Source: Chara braunii (lineage: Eukaryota; Streptophyta; Charophyceae; Charales; Characeae). Taken from it: a DNA stretch of 28,683 nucleotides. Below the pieces are notes generated by a model. It searched no databases and was not told the DNA's origin. It was given only the letters and a program-made list of their open reading frames with translations. Location of the stretch: NCBI GenBank assembly GCA_003427395.1, contig BFEA01000106.1, forward strand, positions 936,053 to 964,735, read 5' to 3'. A program made the position numbers and the translations under genes. Below are positions 9,690-18,510 of the stretch, piece after piece. How positions within the stretch are numbered: the stretch's first letter is position 1; every line of letters starts with the position of its first letter.

Positions 9690-10080
9690 TATGTGGTACA
9701 ATGCGGTACAATACCATGCCATGTCGCACTATGTGGTACTAATGCTGTATCCGCTGGAATGTGAAATGCGCGTATTGTTATCCTATGTGCTATGCGGAAC
9801 TATGTGGTCCTAAATAAAACAGAATTATCGTACTTTTGTAGTGATTTCATAATTGAACAAGTCCGAGTCTATTATGTTTGATATGAGAAATATTGGATTC
9901 TCGGTGTGAATGGACCCAATCTCGTGTCTTATGGGAAGTAGAATCTAAATCGTTATCCTAATAGTATGTGCTATGCAGTAGTACTATGTGGTACGAAATG
10001 CCGTGTCGTGACTGTCGTCTGGTACTCTGTATGGTACTAAATGCTGTGTCCTGACTGTCGTCTGGTACTAAATCCTTGTG
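9690..10080. repeat. Degenerate TATGTGGTAC-rich repeat field
   Basis: The word CTATGTGGTAC and near variants (CTATGCGG, TATGTGCTATG, TGGTACTAAATGCTGTGTC) recur at least ten times over about 390 bp with irregular spacing. The best-preserved part is a direct duplication of about 45 bp at 10009-10075 (GACTGTCGTCTGGTACT followed by TGGTACTAAAT). No open frame of interest was found. Confidence 0.7.
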
Positions 10081-10179
10081 CTCTGTGTCACAAGCTGCTG
10101 TGCAACAGAAATTTGTATTATGCAAAACAAAACGTGCCCTGAGGTACTGTATGTGATACGTACTGTGTACTCCTCCTTA

Positions 10180-10380
10180 CGTACTGTGTACTGCTCCCTG
10201 TTTGCTGCTAAGGACATACTCACACTACTACCTTGCCCTGAGCACATTTCGCCTTCATCGTGACTGTATACCACTGAAAGATAGCTTGTTGACATTTATG
10301 ATCCCTGTGTGATGCTTAGGGCATGATCCCTGTGTGTTGCTAAGGGCGTACTCACATAACCGTCTTCCCCCGAACTACCC
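10180..10380. repeat. Scattered AAGGRCATACTCACA words and a MITE half-site
   Basis: CTAAGGACATACTCACAC at about 10207 and CTAAGGGCGTACTCACAT at about 10330 match the arm sequence of the foldback element at 15516-15656, but both lie in direct orientation. Immediately after the second one comes ACCGTCTTCCCCCGAACTAC (about 10359-10378), which matches the end of the 110-bp palindromic family at 23006. This looks like debris of two MITE families. Confidence 0.45.
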
Positions 10381-10916
10381 AGCTTCAGCTTGTGCTGCAA
10401 ACCGGGTCCAGCGTCCCACCATTTCCAAGGGGACCGAGCCGTTTAAATAATTGATGAACTGAAGCTTGGATTTTCAACGCAGGAAAAATACTAGCCTAAA
10501 GCAAAGACGTTGCCCTTTTGAAAGAAAGAAGACATCCAAAATCAAGAAAGTGGAGGGGCAAGAAGTGAGAGAGGAAATACGGATATCATGGTGGTAGAAT
10601 TGTCCTGGAAGGCGGGGTAGTGCGCCTGTCTTGTGACCGCCTCTGAAATTTTGTGTTCTCTTGGGTCCTCGGGAAAAAAAAAAACTCGGATGGAAGTTGA
10701 AATTTAAAATTTAAATCATGAAAAGTTGAAAAGTTGAAAAGAAACGGGTTTTTAACTTTTTATTACCTTTTAAACTTTTTTAAATTTTTTAAAAACTAAT
10801 ATGAAAGTTGATAATTGAATCATAATTCCCTCTTCACACTGTTCACTCATCAGAGTCATCGCATAATGAAATAATGAAACCAATAAATGAATCTATTGAG
10901 TCCAAATAATCACGAG

Positions 10917-10940
10917 GAAAAGAAAGAAAGAAAGAAAGAA
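10917..10940. repeat. (AAAG)n microsatellite
   Basis: Five to six AAAG units about 50 bp upstream of the exon acceptor at 10991. Confidence 0.85.
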
Positions 10941-10991
10941 GCGTCCTCATGAGTCGGGCCATGACGGTGATGAATACTTTGTGTTCTGCAG

Positions 10992-11125
10992 GATGTCTGC
11001 TGACCATTATCTATCTGCTATTTGAACACGAGATCGTCGCACTGTTTACGAAGGACCCCCTTGTCCAAGGGGAGCTGCAAAATCTGTGGACCTTCGTCAG
11101 CCTTGTGCAGCCTTTCAATGCTCTT
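10992..11125 (+). CDS. MATE transporter, internal exon (TM9 to start of TM10)
   Basis: A 134-nt exon preceded by TTTGTGTTCTGCAG and followed by GTGAGT. It completes the split Gly codon from the exon ending 3656 and reads CLLTIIYLLFEHEIVALFTK, then DPLVQGELQNLWTFVSLVQP and FNAL, ending in phase 0. A hydrophobic helix (TM9) is followed by the family signature LFT.DP.V. TM10 then starts and carries the QP.NAL motif that plant and bacterial MATEs share. MATE proteins are 12-TM inner or endomembrane antiporters that export organic compounds using H+ or Na+; substrate and membrane cannot be told from this part. The wording of the QPFNAL/VFVYDG block is closest to DinF/DTX44-46-type plant members, an inference from memory. 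Confidence 0.87.
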
Positions 11126-11476
11126 GTGAGTTCAACTCCCAGCCTGAACATTGCCATGAAAACTCTTTCGGATGGTTCTATCAACTTCATCGTCTTCAGT
11201 TCGACTCCACAAAATATGCTCAACGCCTCAAACTTCAAAGTTCAAAGGGCATACTCAAAACACTCTCACACACAGGCACACGCTTTGACACACATCGTAA
11301 TCATGTTAAAATATCACAAGGAAAGAGAAGGTATAATAGGTATTCCAATTTACAAAAATTAAGTGCAGGTGGAAAAGGGGTTGCTGTGGTGATTATATTT
11401 AAAACTAAAATTAAGTAAAAAGCGAAAATATCAAACCCGTCCGGTCCTCGATCTTCTCAACCAGACCAACCAAACT

Positions 11477-11481
11477 ACCCC

Positions 11482-11525
<44 letters not shown>

Positions 11526-11532
11526 CCATCCT
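11477..11532. mobile_element. Bare poly-T insert flanked by 10-bp direct repeats
   Basis: ACCCCATCCT occurs on both sides (11477-11486 and 11523-11532) of a 36-base T-run, with only AA extra at the right. There is no element body. The arrangement looks like a target-site duplication around the tail of an extremely truncated retro-insertion whose RNA strand is the minus strand. Confidence 0.6.
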
Positions 11533-11552
11533 AATGCGGCTCATAACCTCAC

Positions 11553-11601
11553 TGTCAACCTATGGCGCTCTTTTTTTTTTTTTTGTCAACCTATGGCTCT
11601 C
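11553..11601. mobile_element. Second bare poly-T insert flanked by 17-18-bp direct repeats
   Basis: TGTCAACCTATGGCGCTC lies left and TGTCAACCTATGGCTCTC lies right of about 14 T. The repeats differ by one base. It is only 20 bp from the preceding insert and has the same orientation (T on the plus strand), and again no body is present. Confidence 0.6.
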
Positions 11602-12510
11602 ACACAGAAGGAGAAAGGAAAATAGAACAGAGCAAGCAACATGGTGCAAACTTCAAAGTATGTAACTCACACGTCGAGGAATCTCAACCACTGTTTAATA
11701 GACTGGGAAAAAGGTTAAAAAAGCCAAACAAGTTGAAACAACTGTGATACGACATAGAAAAGAAACGACCTGGAACAAACATTCCAGCAGAACTGTCATA
11801 ATCAAACCCACCACTCTGTTCTTAGACAGAGAACCACACCCCCCCACCCCTTTCAAAGGATTCAAACTTTTTCTTCTTTTCCCTAATCAGAGATTAGATG
11901 TCAATGCAATGGACAAATCAAAACTGCAAAACTGTACAAATCCCAAAAGAAAAAGGATATTTGAAAAGCGATTCAGCAATTTGTTCAGGACTGGCTGGGG
12001 GATTCTGCAGGGCCAGGGGGGAGGGATTGGGGAGGATGTGATGTGGCCAGGACAGGAGGGGACTGGGGTGCCTTTCAAGAGGGACTTTCAGCTCATCTTC
12101 GAGACTGGTTCAGACTTCAACCAGGAGCTTCCCTCAGCCATCCTCTCAGCCATCTTGCTTGTCTGAGCGCTTTCCTCCTTCCACACAAGTCATGGGGGAA
12201 TGGTTTGTTGGTTTGGGAAGGGATGGATTACATTTTACCTAGTATGCGGGAGGGGAAGCTTGCTTGGCAGGTTATATCTGGAAGTTCATCTAGGACTGAA
12301 GAGGCTTTTCTCTCTGTGTGCAGCATCTCTCAAACACTGTTATTACATTGTTGGTACTACAGGTGTCCAGCAGGTCCTGATGTTCTATGGGACGCTGGAC
12401 CTGGTGTCCAGCAGGTGCTGATTCCCACCAATAGAATGGAGCCATTAGCGGCGCAGATAGGTGTGTATGGTCATACCATCACTCCTGGCTGCTGCTGCTG
12501 GTGTTTAGAA

Positions 12511-12676
12511 AAGAGAAGAAGAAGAAGAAGAAGAAGAAGAAGAAGAAGAAGAAGAAGAAGAAGAAGAAAGGGGATTCTTTGGGGCATATGGAAAAGGGGA
12601 TGCGCAAAGTTAGAAGAAGAAGAAGAAGAAGAAGAAAGGGGATTCTTTGGGGCATATGGAAAAGGGGATGCGCAAT
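12511..12676. repeat. (AAG)n tract with a duplicated 45-bp neighbour
   Basis: An (AAG)n tract (to about 12566) is followed by GGGGATTCTTTGGGGCATAT and GGAAAAGGGGATGCGCAA. Then a second, shorter (AAG)n tract (12612-12635) is followed by the same unit again (12632-12676). The two copies appear identical over about 45 bp, so the duplication is recent and probably arose by slippage or unequal exchange inside the AAG repeat. Confidence 0.9.
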
Positions 12677-12959
12677 AACTTTGCACGATATCAACGCTAG
12701 CCCTGAGAATCCCCTCATCATCATCAAAGTTGATCAAACAGATTGTTGAAACTGGAACAAGATAAGGAAACAGCTCCATACCCGATAAAAAGGAAAGAGA
12801 GTTCATAATTTTTTTTTTTTTAAATGTACTATTTTAGTAGTTTGAAGCTAGGCATAAGCTGAGTAGATTCGAGGACGCCAGAGCCAACCCAACTTCAAGA
12901 GTAAGTCAATGAGGACAGATTAGGCATGGGTGAGGGATGGTATAAGGGGTGGTATATCC

Positions 12960-14563
12960 TTCCCACGGGAAGTAGTCAATGCCGTCCACTTGGGCCGTCC
13001 AACCATAATGGGGAGGGAGCGTAGGGTGAGTATATGATGTATCCTTTTCGACCTGCCGGTGGAATAGGAAGTGGACTGAAGCTCCCCAGAATGGACATGG
13101 ATCTGTTCAAGGTTCGGAATCTTCTGATTAAAAAAACAACTGAAACCACCGCTACCTTTCCCATACGTCACCCGCGGGCATCTAGTAGCCTACTCCTGAA
13201 AAATAGCCGCGACGCCGCCCTCGATATTTTTCATCGACGGCGCGTGGCGGCCGAATTTGAATTTGATGCCTGCAGCCCCACATATGAGAAAGGTAGTGGT
13301 GGTTTAAAGAAAGAAGAAAAATGAAAACAGCGGTAGTTCAGGTTAATGGACATAGATGTCGTGCGACTGAAATAACCAGATCCTTTAGGCAGGGCTGCCC
13401 AATGGCACCTGCACTGTACATTGTGTACGTAGAGCATCTTCACGAGACGATAAGGGCCAGTGCCTCAATGAGGATATTAAAGGTGTGGAGTTGGAGTCTG
13501 GGGACCGCATGACGAGATGGGGCGGGACGTGCAGTGATGGCGAATTATGCGGCAATTTCAGTGCTGTGGTATGTCGCGGCGGTATATATGCCAGAAGGTG
13601 GACCTTCGGTTTGCGTAGAACTGCAGTGACCAGAACTTTGTGGTCAGGGAGACCAAGCCCTGGAGAAACGATTCGTAGGGTGGCCTGGACTAGGATCATT
13701 CAGCCTAAGTCTGATGGTGGTGTGCGCATCATAGACCTTCGAATACGAGCTTTAGCACTGCAGGCTCATAATGTCCAACGGCTGTTGGCAGCAGACTCGA
13801 GGGACCAGGGGACGGCCCAGGCCAAGGAGAGAATTGCGGCGACAGTGAGAATTCAGTCCCATGCTGTGTTCACCTCTCTATTGGACAGGCAGTTGTTGGT
13901 GGGCCTCACGAAGCGGACAGTCTGGGCGCCGATCTTGGCACATTGGAGAAAGCTTATACCATGATGGACAATCCCTCAACCACAGATCAGATCCTTAAGC
14001 AGCCCCTTCTTGCCAATCTGTGATGCTGATGGTAAGCCCTCTCCTTGGTCTCGCAAGCTGGGTGCCTTTGGACGTCAATGGCTCAAGTGCGGAATCAGCA
14101 CTGTGGGTCACCTATGGGATAGAGAATGAATTGAATGGAGGGCGGAGGAGGAACTGCAGAGGCTGCCACATCAGGCTGCAAAGAGAGAAAGACTGCATAT
14201 TACTGTTGCAGCTATTCCGCAGGAATGGGTGGAGGAAATCAGAGGGCACAGAAGGAGAACGAAGGAGTGAGGGAGGCGGAACCTGGGATTGCAGCAGATG
14301 GATGAGTAGCTCGACTCTGACAACTGTGAGGTCGGCAGGCTTGGAAGGGTGGACGAAGAGGAAACGGGTAACTGAATTGTAATAGAGTATTGGCAGGCAA
14401 CAGCAGCAGGATACGCCCTGGGTCCTTCCATAACGCGGGTAATAACCCCTGCAAGAAGAATCTGGGAAAATCAATTTACAACTTTACACGAATTGCAGTC
14501 GAGAGAGAGGTCAGAGCGGGGAGAGCTGCGTATAGACCTTACACGGTTGCTCAGCAAGAGATT

Positions 14564-14570
<7 letters not shown>
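12960..14570 (+). mobile_element. Degenerate LINE remnant, reverse-transcriptase part
   Basis: Sense to the MATE gene and within its intron. At 13321-13460 the frame reads VQVNGHRCRATEITRSFRQG followed by CPMAPALYIVYVEHLHETI, which is reverse-transcriptase motif B (RQGCP.AP). After a frameshift near 13460, a second frame from about 13485 reads LWSGRPSPGETIRRVAWTRI, QPKSDGGVRIIDL and ALALQAHNVQRLL, the conserved block between the polymerase and the zinc-binding domain. That frame continues past the stop at 13962: WSRKLGAFGRQWLKCG, ISTVGHLWDRE, AIPQEWVEEIRGHRRRT and, from 14385, EYWQATAAGYALGPS. It ends in (AG)n, and about five in-frame stops show decay. The YxDD catalytic motif falls in what looks like a deletion near 13470. 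Confidence 0.78.
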
Positions 14571-14637
<67 letters not shown>

Positions 14638-14732
14638 NNNNNNNNNNNNNNNNNNNNNNNNNNNNNNNNNNNNNNNNNNNNNNNNNNNNNNNNNNNNNNN
14701 NNNNNNNNNNNNNNNNNNNNNNNNNNNNNNNN

Positions 14733-14780
<48 letters not shown>
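14568..14780. repeat. (AG)n microsatellite containing a 95-base assembly gap
   Basis: Pure AG from 14568 to 14637, N at 14638-14732, then pure AG to 14780. The gap is flanked by the same repeat on both sides, so its true size is unknown. It lies at the 3' end of the LINE remnant. Confidence 0.97.
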
Positions 14781-14781
<1 letters not shown>

Positions 14782-15167
14782 AAAGGCATCTGCTTTTTAC
14801 TTTCTCGGCTTTTCTTTTAGAGAAAGAAGACTGTTGTGTGCGATTTAAGAAGACTGTTGTATAACTTGAGCTGAAAATGGTTTTGTTTTTAGCCCAGTTC
14901 TGCATCATCTCTTTTACTGTGGCCGCGAGTTGGTCAGTTACCTCCTTCAGGCTATGGAGATCTAAGCCGGTTGAGCGACAAGACAAAGAAGGAAGTATCG
15001 TCTTTTTCTCCATGCTCTCTCAGTTCAGACCGAACTCCTTCACGATCATCTTAGCTGCAGTATTTGCTTTTTTTACGCAAGGTTGTGTGCAATGCCATTC
15101 CGAAATGTGTATGCGAAACTTGTCTGCTATGTTTGGTGTCGTTGGAGAGGCGATTGCAGCAGGTGAG

Positions 15168-15236
15168 TCCCCAACCCCTCCCCCCATCCCCCCATCCCCC
15201 CATTCCCCCATCCCCCCATTCCCCCATCCCCCCAAG
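15168..15236. repeat. CCCCCATC/CCCCCATT short tandem repeat
   Basis: About eight units of CCCCCAT(C/T)CC type in the intron just upstream of the next MATE exon. It is C-rich on the plus strand and could fold as a G-quadruplex on the other strand. Confidence 0.8.
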
Positions 15237-15515
15237 ACCCAAGCACCTGGAAACATCATTTTCGCAGCTGTTTTCAGGCGTTGGGACAAGAGCAGGATCG
15301 CCCCGCATAAGTTTGTCAGAAAACTCAGCCGATTGCTGCAGCCAACTGCGGACCGGTCATCAGTTGGCGATTGCCTTCGGGCATTGGCTGCCATGCAACC
15401 CTCCTTTTTTATAAGTCCGTCGAGTTCCAGTCTGTGGCAGTTTCGACACTTTTTGCCAAACTGATCATGCATGTTGTCGCAGTTCTCGTAATATAAACAG
15501 CCTCGTATGATTCTT

Positions 15516-15656
15516 GCACTTTTAAGGGCATATACTCACACGAGGACTTTTCTAAATGTATCTGACTGCATTTATGGCGAGACACAGATGAATCTGACTG
15601 CAATTGTGTCCACAGCTTAGAGCAAAAGGCTCTAGTGTGAGTATGCCCTAAAGTGC
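15516..15656. mobile_element. Foldback MITE candidate, about 141 bp
   Basis: The left end GCACTTTTAAGGGCATATAC and the right end, reverse-complemented as GCACTTTAGGGCATACTC, pair over about 28 bp with a few mismatches and one-base gaps (core AGGGCATA-ACTCACAC). The interior has no coding capacity. Matching arm words occur singly at about 10207 and 10330. No clear target-site duplication was visible. Confidence 0.6.
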
Positions 15657-15722
15657 TCATTTTGATGTTGCTGCTGGTCTCTTTTCTGCCCTTTCCCCGA
15701 TCTGCATGTGTGCGTTCTGCAG

Positions 15723-15822
15723 GTGTTTGTATATGATGGGTTGATATTGGCTGCTCAAGCATTCTCCTTCTATGCAATGGTGGTCGTCGGAGGGTTCTTC
15801 ATCGTCTTTATGCCATCCCTGA
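15723..15822 (+). CDS. MATE transporter, internal exon (TM10-TM11)
   Basis: A 100-nt exon after GTTCTGCAG and before GTGAGT. It reads VFVYDGLILAAQAFSFYAMV followed by VVGGFFIVFMPSL and one base (A). The start VF.YDG.. completes the QPFNAL motif of the exon ending 11125. It matches the family pattern QP.NA..FV.DG....A..F...A, and the rest forms TM11. The Asp in YDG is the position normally occupied by Asp or Glu in this block. Frame, splice sites and family alignment all agree. Confidence 0.88.
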
Positions 15823-16196
15823 GTGAGTCGATAATCTTCACCCACCCCACCGTTGCTTATCTGGCCGGCATGACCCTGTCCACTTGTGCTTTTTTTCTTC
15901 TTTTTTTTTCCGTTCTGCTTGTGCTTTCTATTTCTTTTCGACGCCAAGAGTCAGACGGCTGAAGCAAACAGGGAAGCATACAATATCTTGTAGCAGAAAA
16001 CCTGAGATACTCATGGCGCAAAGTTGATGGGGTCGTCTGGTTTTGGGGGGGGGTGAAGAAGAAGTAAATGAAACAAAAGAAAGGCCACCGGTTGGGAAGC
16101 AGTTGCATGCGTCTACCCGGCCCGTGTGGCATAATGTTTCAGTGATGAACTGTTGATAAACAGATCCTTTGTTTTTCTTTCTTCCGTTTGCCAAAA

Positions 16197-16301
16197 TTTT
16201 GCACCGTTTCTCGACTTGTGTGTGTCATCCTTGGACAGGGGCCATGCTAATTGATCTTCTCTGTATCGTTCCAATTTTAACGCATGTCCCAAAGGAAGGA
16301 C
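16197..16301 (-). pseudogene. Near-full-length U6 snRNA pseudogene
   Basis: Minus strand: starts GTCCTTCCTTTGGGACATGC, continues with an AAAATTGGAACGATACAGAG block and AAGAT, then TTAGCATGGCCCCTG, AAGGATGACACACACAAG and TCGAGAAACGG. It follows plant-type U6 over its whole length. The ACAGAGA box and AGC triad are both present, but a 4-base insertion (CAAT) sits between them in the catalytic region. The 5' stem-loop and the 3' end also carry substitutions. No upstream plant USE/TATA arrangement was recognised on the minus strand. I call it a pseudogene, probably retro-derived, lying antisense in a MATE intron. Confidence 0.85.
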
Positions 16302-16497
16302 ATCTGAGTTGGAATCCTGCTTGGATCAGAATCATCAGATGAATGGAGTTACTCCGAATTACGTGGGGGCAGTCAGTTTGGGGATAGTTGGGCCGTTAGC
16401 GAAAACAGTTGCATGGGTCTTCTGGAAAGAAGGACCAAGGGTCTGTTATCAAGAAATGCATAAACTGGGCGCCCAACCGCAACAAGCCCGGAAGAAG

Positions 16498-16613
16498 TTC
16501 CTCCTCCTCCTCCTCCTCCTCCTCCTCCTCCTCCTCCTCCTCCTCCTTCTCCGCCCTCTTATTCTCCTGCTCTTTCTGGAACTGCTGCTGCTGCTGCTGA
16601 TCCCACTGCTGCT
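16498..16613. repeat. (CCT)n followed by (CTG)n
   Basis: About 17 CCT units (16498-16549), a short unique spacer, then interrupted CTG units (16580-16613). The surrounding frame looks protein-like in places (MNGVTPNYVGAVSLGIVG at 16339) but matches no family I know. Confidence 0.9.
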
Positions 16614-17055
16614 GCCACTATCCTTCCCCAAGTACCTGCTTTCCAAGTTTTGAGAGGCGGCAATGTCGTGCTGATTCAAGTGTCTCTGAGTTTTCCCTTA
16701 TTTTGTATGTTCCCCTTTTTCATTTGCCTAAATCGATCGCAATGGATTGCAGCATCTCATGCAGTTGAAGTACGGTTGAACCCTATATGCCATAGCCTAT
16801 CGCAAGTTGCTGCAGTTGTTATACCCATCATCAATACCCTATTGACAAAAAGCGGAACTTCGTAAGAGGAAAACCAACACATCTGTTACGGGTAAGATGT
16901 GTGCGTTGCACTTCAGACAAGAGTGGCACAAAGTTTACACGCCAGATTGTTAGCCGTTCGACGTGTCACTATGTGGACAAACTCTTCGACGAAAGGAGAA
17001 AGGGAATTAGATCAACACTGAATGTTGGCGGCGAAACTTGGACGGGACGGAACCA

Positions 17056-17178
17056 CTTCCTTTTTCTTGCGGATCGAGCTAAACAGGGCCTTTTTCTTGA
17101 GGATCGAACTAAAAAGGGCCTTTTTCTTGTGGACCGAGCTGAACAGGGTCTTTTTCTTGCGGATCGAGCTAAACAGGT
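17056..17178. repeat. Four-copy 30-bp tandem repeat (CCTTTTTCTTGCGGATCGAG type)
   Basis: Four consecutive units of about 30 bp: CCTTTTTCTTG(C/A/T)GGA(T/C)CGA(G/A)CT followed by AAACAGGG or a close variant. Because the unit is a multiple of three, every frame stays open across it, which explains the overlapping open frames. The following 130 bp also stays open (LPRLPDFCQPGFKWLLEQAG), but I cannot assign it to a family. Confidence 0.9.
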
Positions 17179-17319
17179 CCGGGCTTGCTATGCTGCCAAG
17201 GCTGCCAGATTTCTGCCAGCCGGGTTTCAAATGGCTTTTGGAGCAGGCCGGAGACATTGTCAAAATGGTGCTGCATCCAATCCTCTCCGCTGGGTGTGAA
17301 CCAGGCCTATCTGGGGCCC

Positions 17320-17429
17320 CTGCCGTCTTCACCCGAATGCAACACCCGGTCATTATAGCTGTACTTGCAATTTTCAGTCCAGATACAGCTATAAAATGAC
17401 TGGGTGTTGTATTCGGGTGACAACCGTAG
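17320..17429. mobile_element. 110-bp palindromic MITE family, copy B
   Basis: Left arm CTGCCGTCTTCACCCGAATG, then CAACACCCGGTCATTATAGC and TGTA. The right arm, reverse-complemented, is CTACGGTTGTCACCCGAATA, then CAACACCCAGTCATTTTATA and GCTGTA. The arms pair over about 43 bp with several mismatches. It shares the CCGAAT and GGTCATTATAGCTGTA core with the copies at 17592, 23006 and 27647. Confidence 0.75.
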
Positions 17430-17591
17430 TCACCGGTCGACAGTACAAGGGACCATAGGAGAGAGAGGTGTTTAATACCCACTGGTCCCCTCTCTGTATT
17501 TGGGCACAACTTCCTGCCTAGATACGTTTTAATACCTGCGAAATCGTCATAAGATGTCACTGGCTGCGAATTATGTCGCTCAAGCCAAACT

Positions 17592-17703
17592 CTACCGTCT
17601 TCACACGAATTAAATGCCTGGTCATTATCTCTGTATCTAAGCGGGAGGTTTGCCCAAATACAGCTATAACGACTGGGCGTTGTATTCGGGCGAAGACAGT
17701 TAT
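17592..17703. mobile_element. 110-bp palindromic MITE family, copy C (diverged)
   Basis: Starts CTACCGTCTTCACACGAATT, has GGTCATTATCTCTGTATCTA in the left arm, and AAATACAGCTATAACGACTG followed by GGCGTTGTATTCGGGCGAAG in the right arm. The left arm is more decayed than the right. It lies only about 160 bp from copy B, in the same intron. Confidence 0.7.
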
Positions 17704-17879
17704 ATAATAGTAACTATTCGTAAGGCGACTTGAGACGGAGAGCCGTGTGATGTGCGACCATCTAGCATGGTTTGGAGAGCACTTGTTACGGACTTACGAC
17801 TATTTAATATTTATTATTTATATATATGTCTAGGCTTGACTCTTCGGGCCTAGCGGTGGAACTCTTCACTCTATTCGTG

Positions 17880-18500
17880 TTTTTCAGTTTTAGAACTTTT
17901 AGTTATAAAAAAAAAAAGTAAAAATCATCTACCGGTAAAAAAATGCTGGGAAATCCTTGCTTTCCCATGGTTCGTTAGAAATTAGAATTGAATAAAGAAA
18001 TTTTTAATAGAAACAGCAAAACACTCAACGCAGAAAAGGACTTACAATTGCTGCCTTCGATTGCAGCGCGTGTTAACACATGGGAACTGGTATGATGACT
18101 CATTAATATTTATTGAAGAATTCTAAAACCACCACTACGTCCAAAGGGTGTGCCTGTAAGTTACCTTGGATGTACCGGTCTGCCTGCATGAAGACAAATT
18201 CAATTCATACATGATGAACAAGACGTCAGAGGTCCGCTAGGCTGGGAAATGTAGCAGTGGTTTAAACTCTAAACTTTAGAGAAAACAAAAAGAAAAAAAA
18301 AATTAGAAAACAGTAAAAACATCTATGCAGAAAATGACTTGACATTGTTGTGGCTTGATTGCAATTCTTGTTTGCACATAGAGTATCCCTTGCTCAGCCA
18401 TGGTTTGTTAAGCTTTATTTGACTGTTCTTTGACATGGTTTGCTGCCTTCGATCGCGGTCCTCGTAAAGTCTCAAGGCTTCCATTTGTGGGAACTGTTGT
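17880..18500. repeat. Diverged intronic duplication next to the last MATE exon
   Basis: The words AACAGYAAAAACATCT, GCAGAAAAKGACTT, ACAATTG / ACATTG, CCCATGGTTCGTTA / GCCATGGTTTGTTA and GCTGCCTTCGATTGCAG appear in both about 17930-18090 and about 18300-18460 in a similar order. The second copy runs up to the acceptor of the terminal exon, so the splice acceptor lies at a repeat edge. Confidence 0.5.
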
Positions 18501-18510
18501 GATTGTGCAG

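Larger units (their letters stand above)
3657..10991 (+). other. Predicted MATE intron, about 7.3 kb
   Basis: Starts GTAAGG after the exon ending 3656 and ends TGTTCTGCAG before 10992. The contents are almost wholly repetitive: a poly-T run, an 18-bp tandem array, a purine minisatellite, TGCGC patches, an (AG)n tract, a (CCTT)n tract, a minus-strand LINE remnant with two A-tailed inserts, a dispersed repeat and a TGTGGTAC-rich field. I saw no further exon in it that would keep the MATE frame. The protein reads continuously across the intron, so none is needed. Confidence 0.6.
11126..15722 (+). other. Predicted MATE intron, about 4.6 kb, phase 0
   Basis: Starts GTGAGTTC and ends GTTCTGCAG. 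It carries poly-T inserts, (AAG)n tracts, a sense-oriented LINE reverse-transcriptase remnant, a 95-base gap inside (AG)n and a foldback element. The exon that follows continues the QPFNAL-VFVYDG motif exactly, so the intron splits one of the most conserved blocks of the protein. The gap means its true length is uncertain. Confidence 0.75.
15823..18510 (+). other. Predicted MATE intron, about 2.7 kb, phase 1
   Basis: Starts GTGAGTCG and ends GATTGTGCAG. It contains a U6 pseudogene, (CCT)n and (CTG)n tracts, a 30-bp tandem array, two palindromic MITE copies and a diverged duplication (about 17890-18120 and 18300-18500) that runs up to the acceptor. Confidence 0.65.

Noticed and set aside
13034-13324. 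96-codon plus-strand frame upstream of the LINE reverse transcriptase as a host gene.
   Set aside because: Its first part is the 90-bp block shared with 6340-6430, so it is repeat-derived and probably part of the LINE.
16309-16653. 114-codon frame with a poly-Leu stretch.
   Set aside because: The poly-Leu is only the (CCT)n and (CTG)n microsatellite in translation. The first 60 residues look protein-like but match nothing I know.
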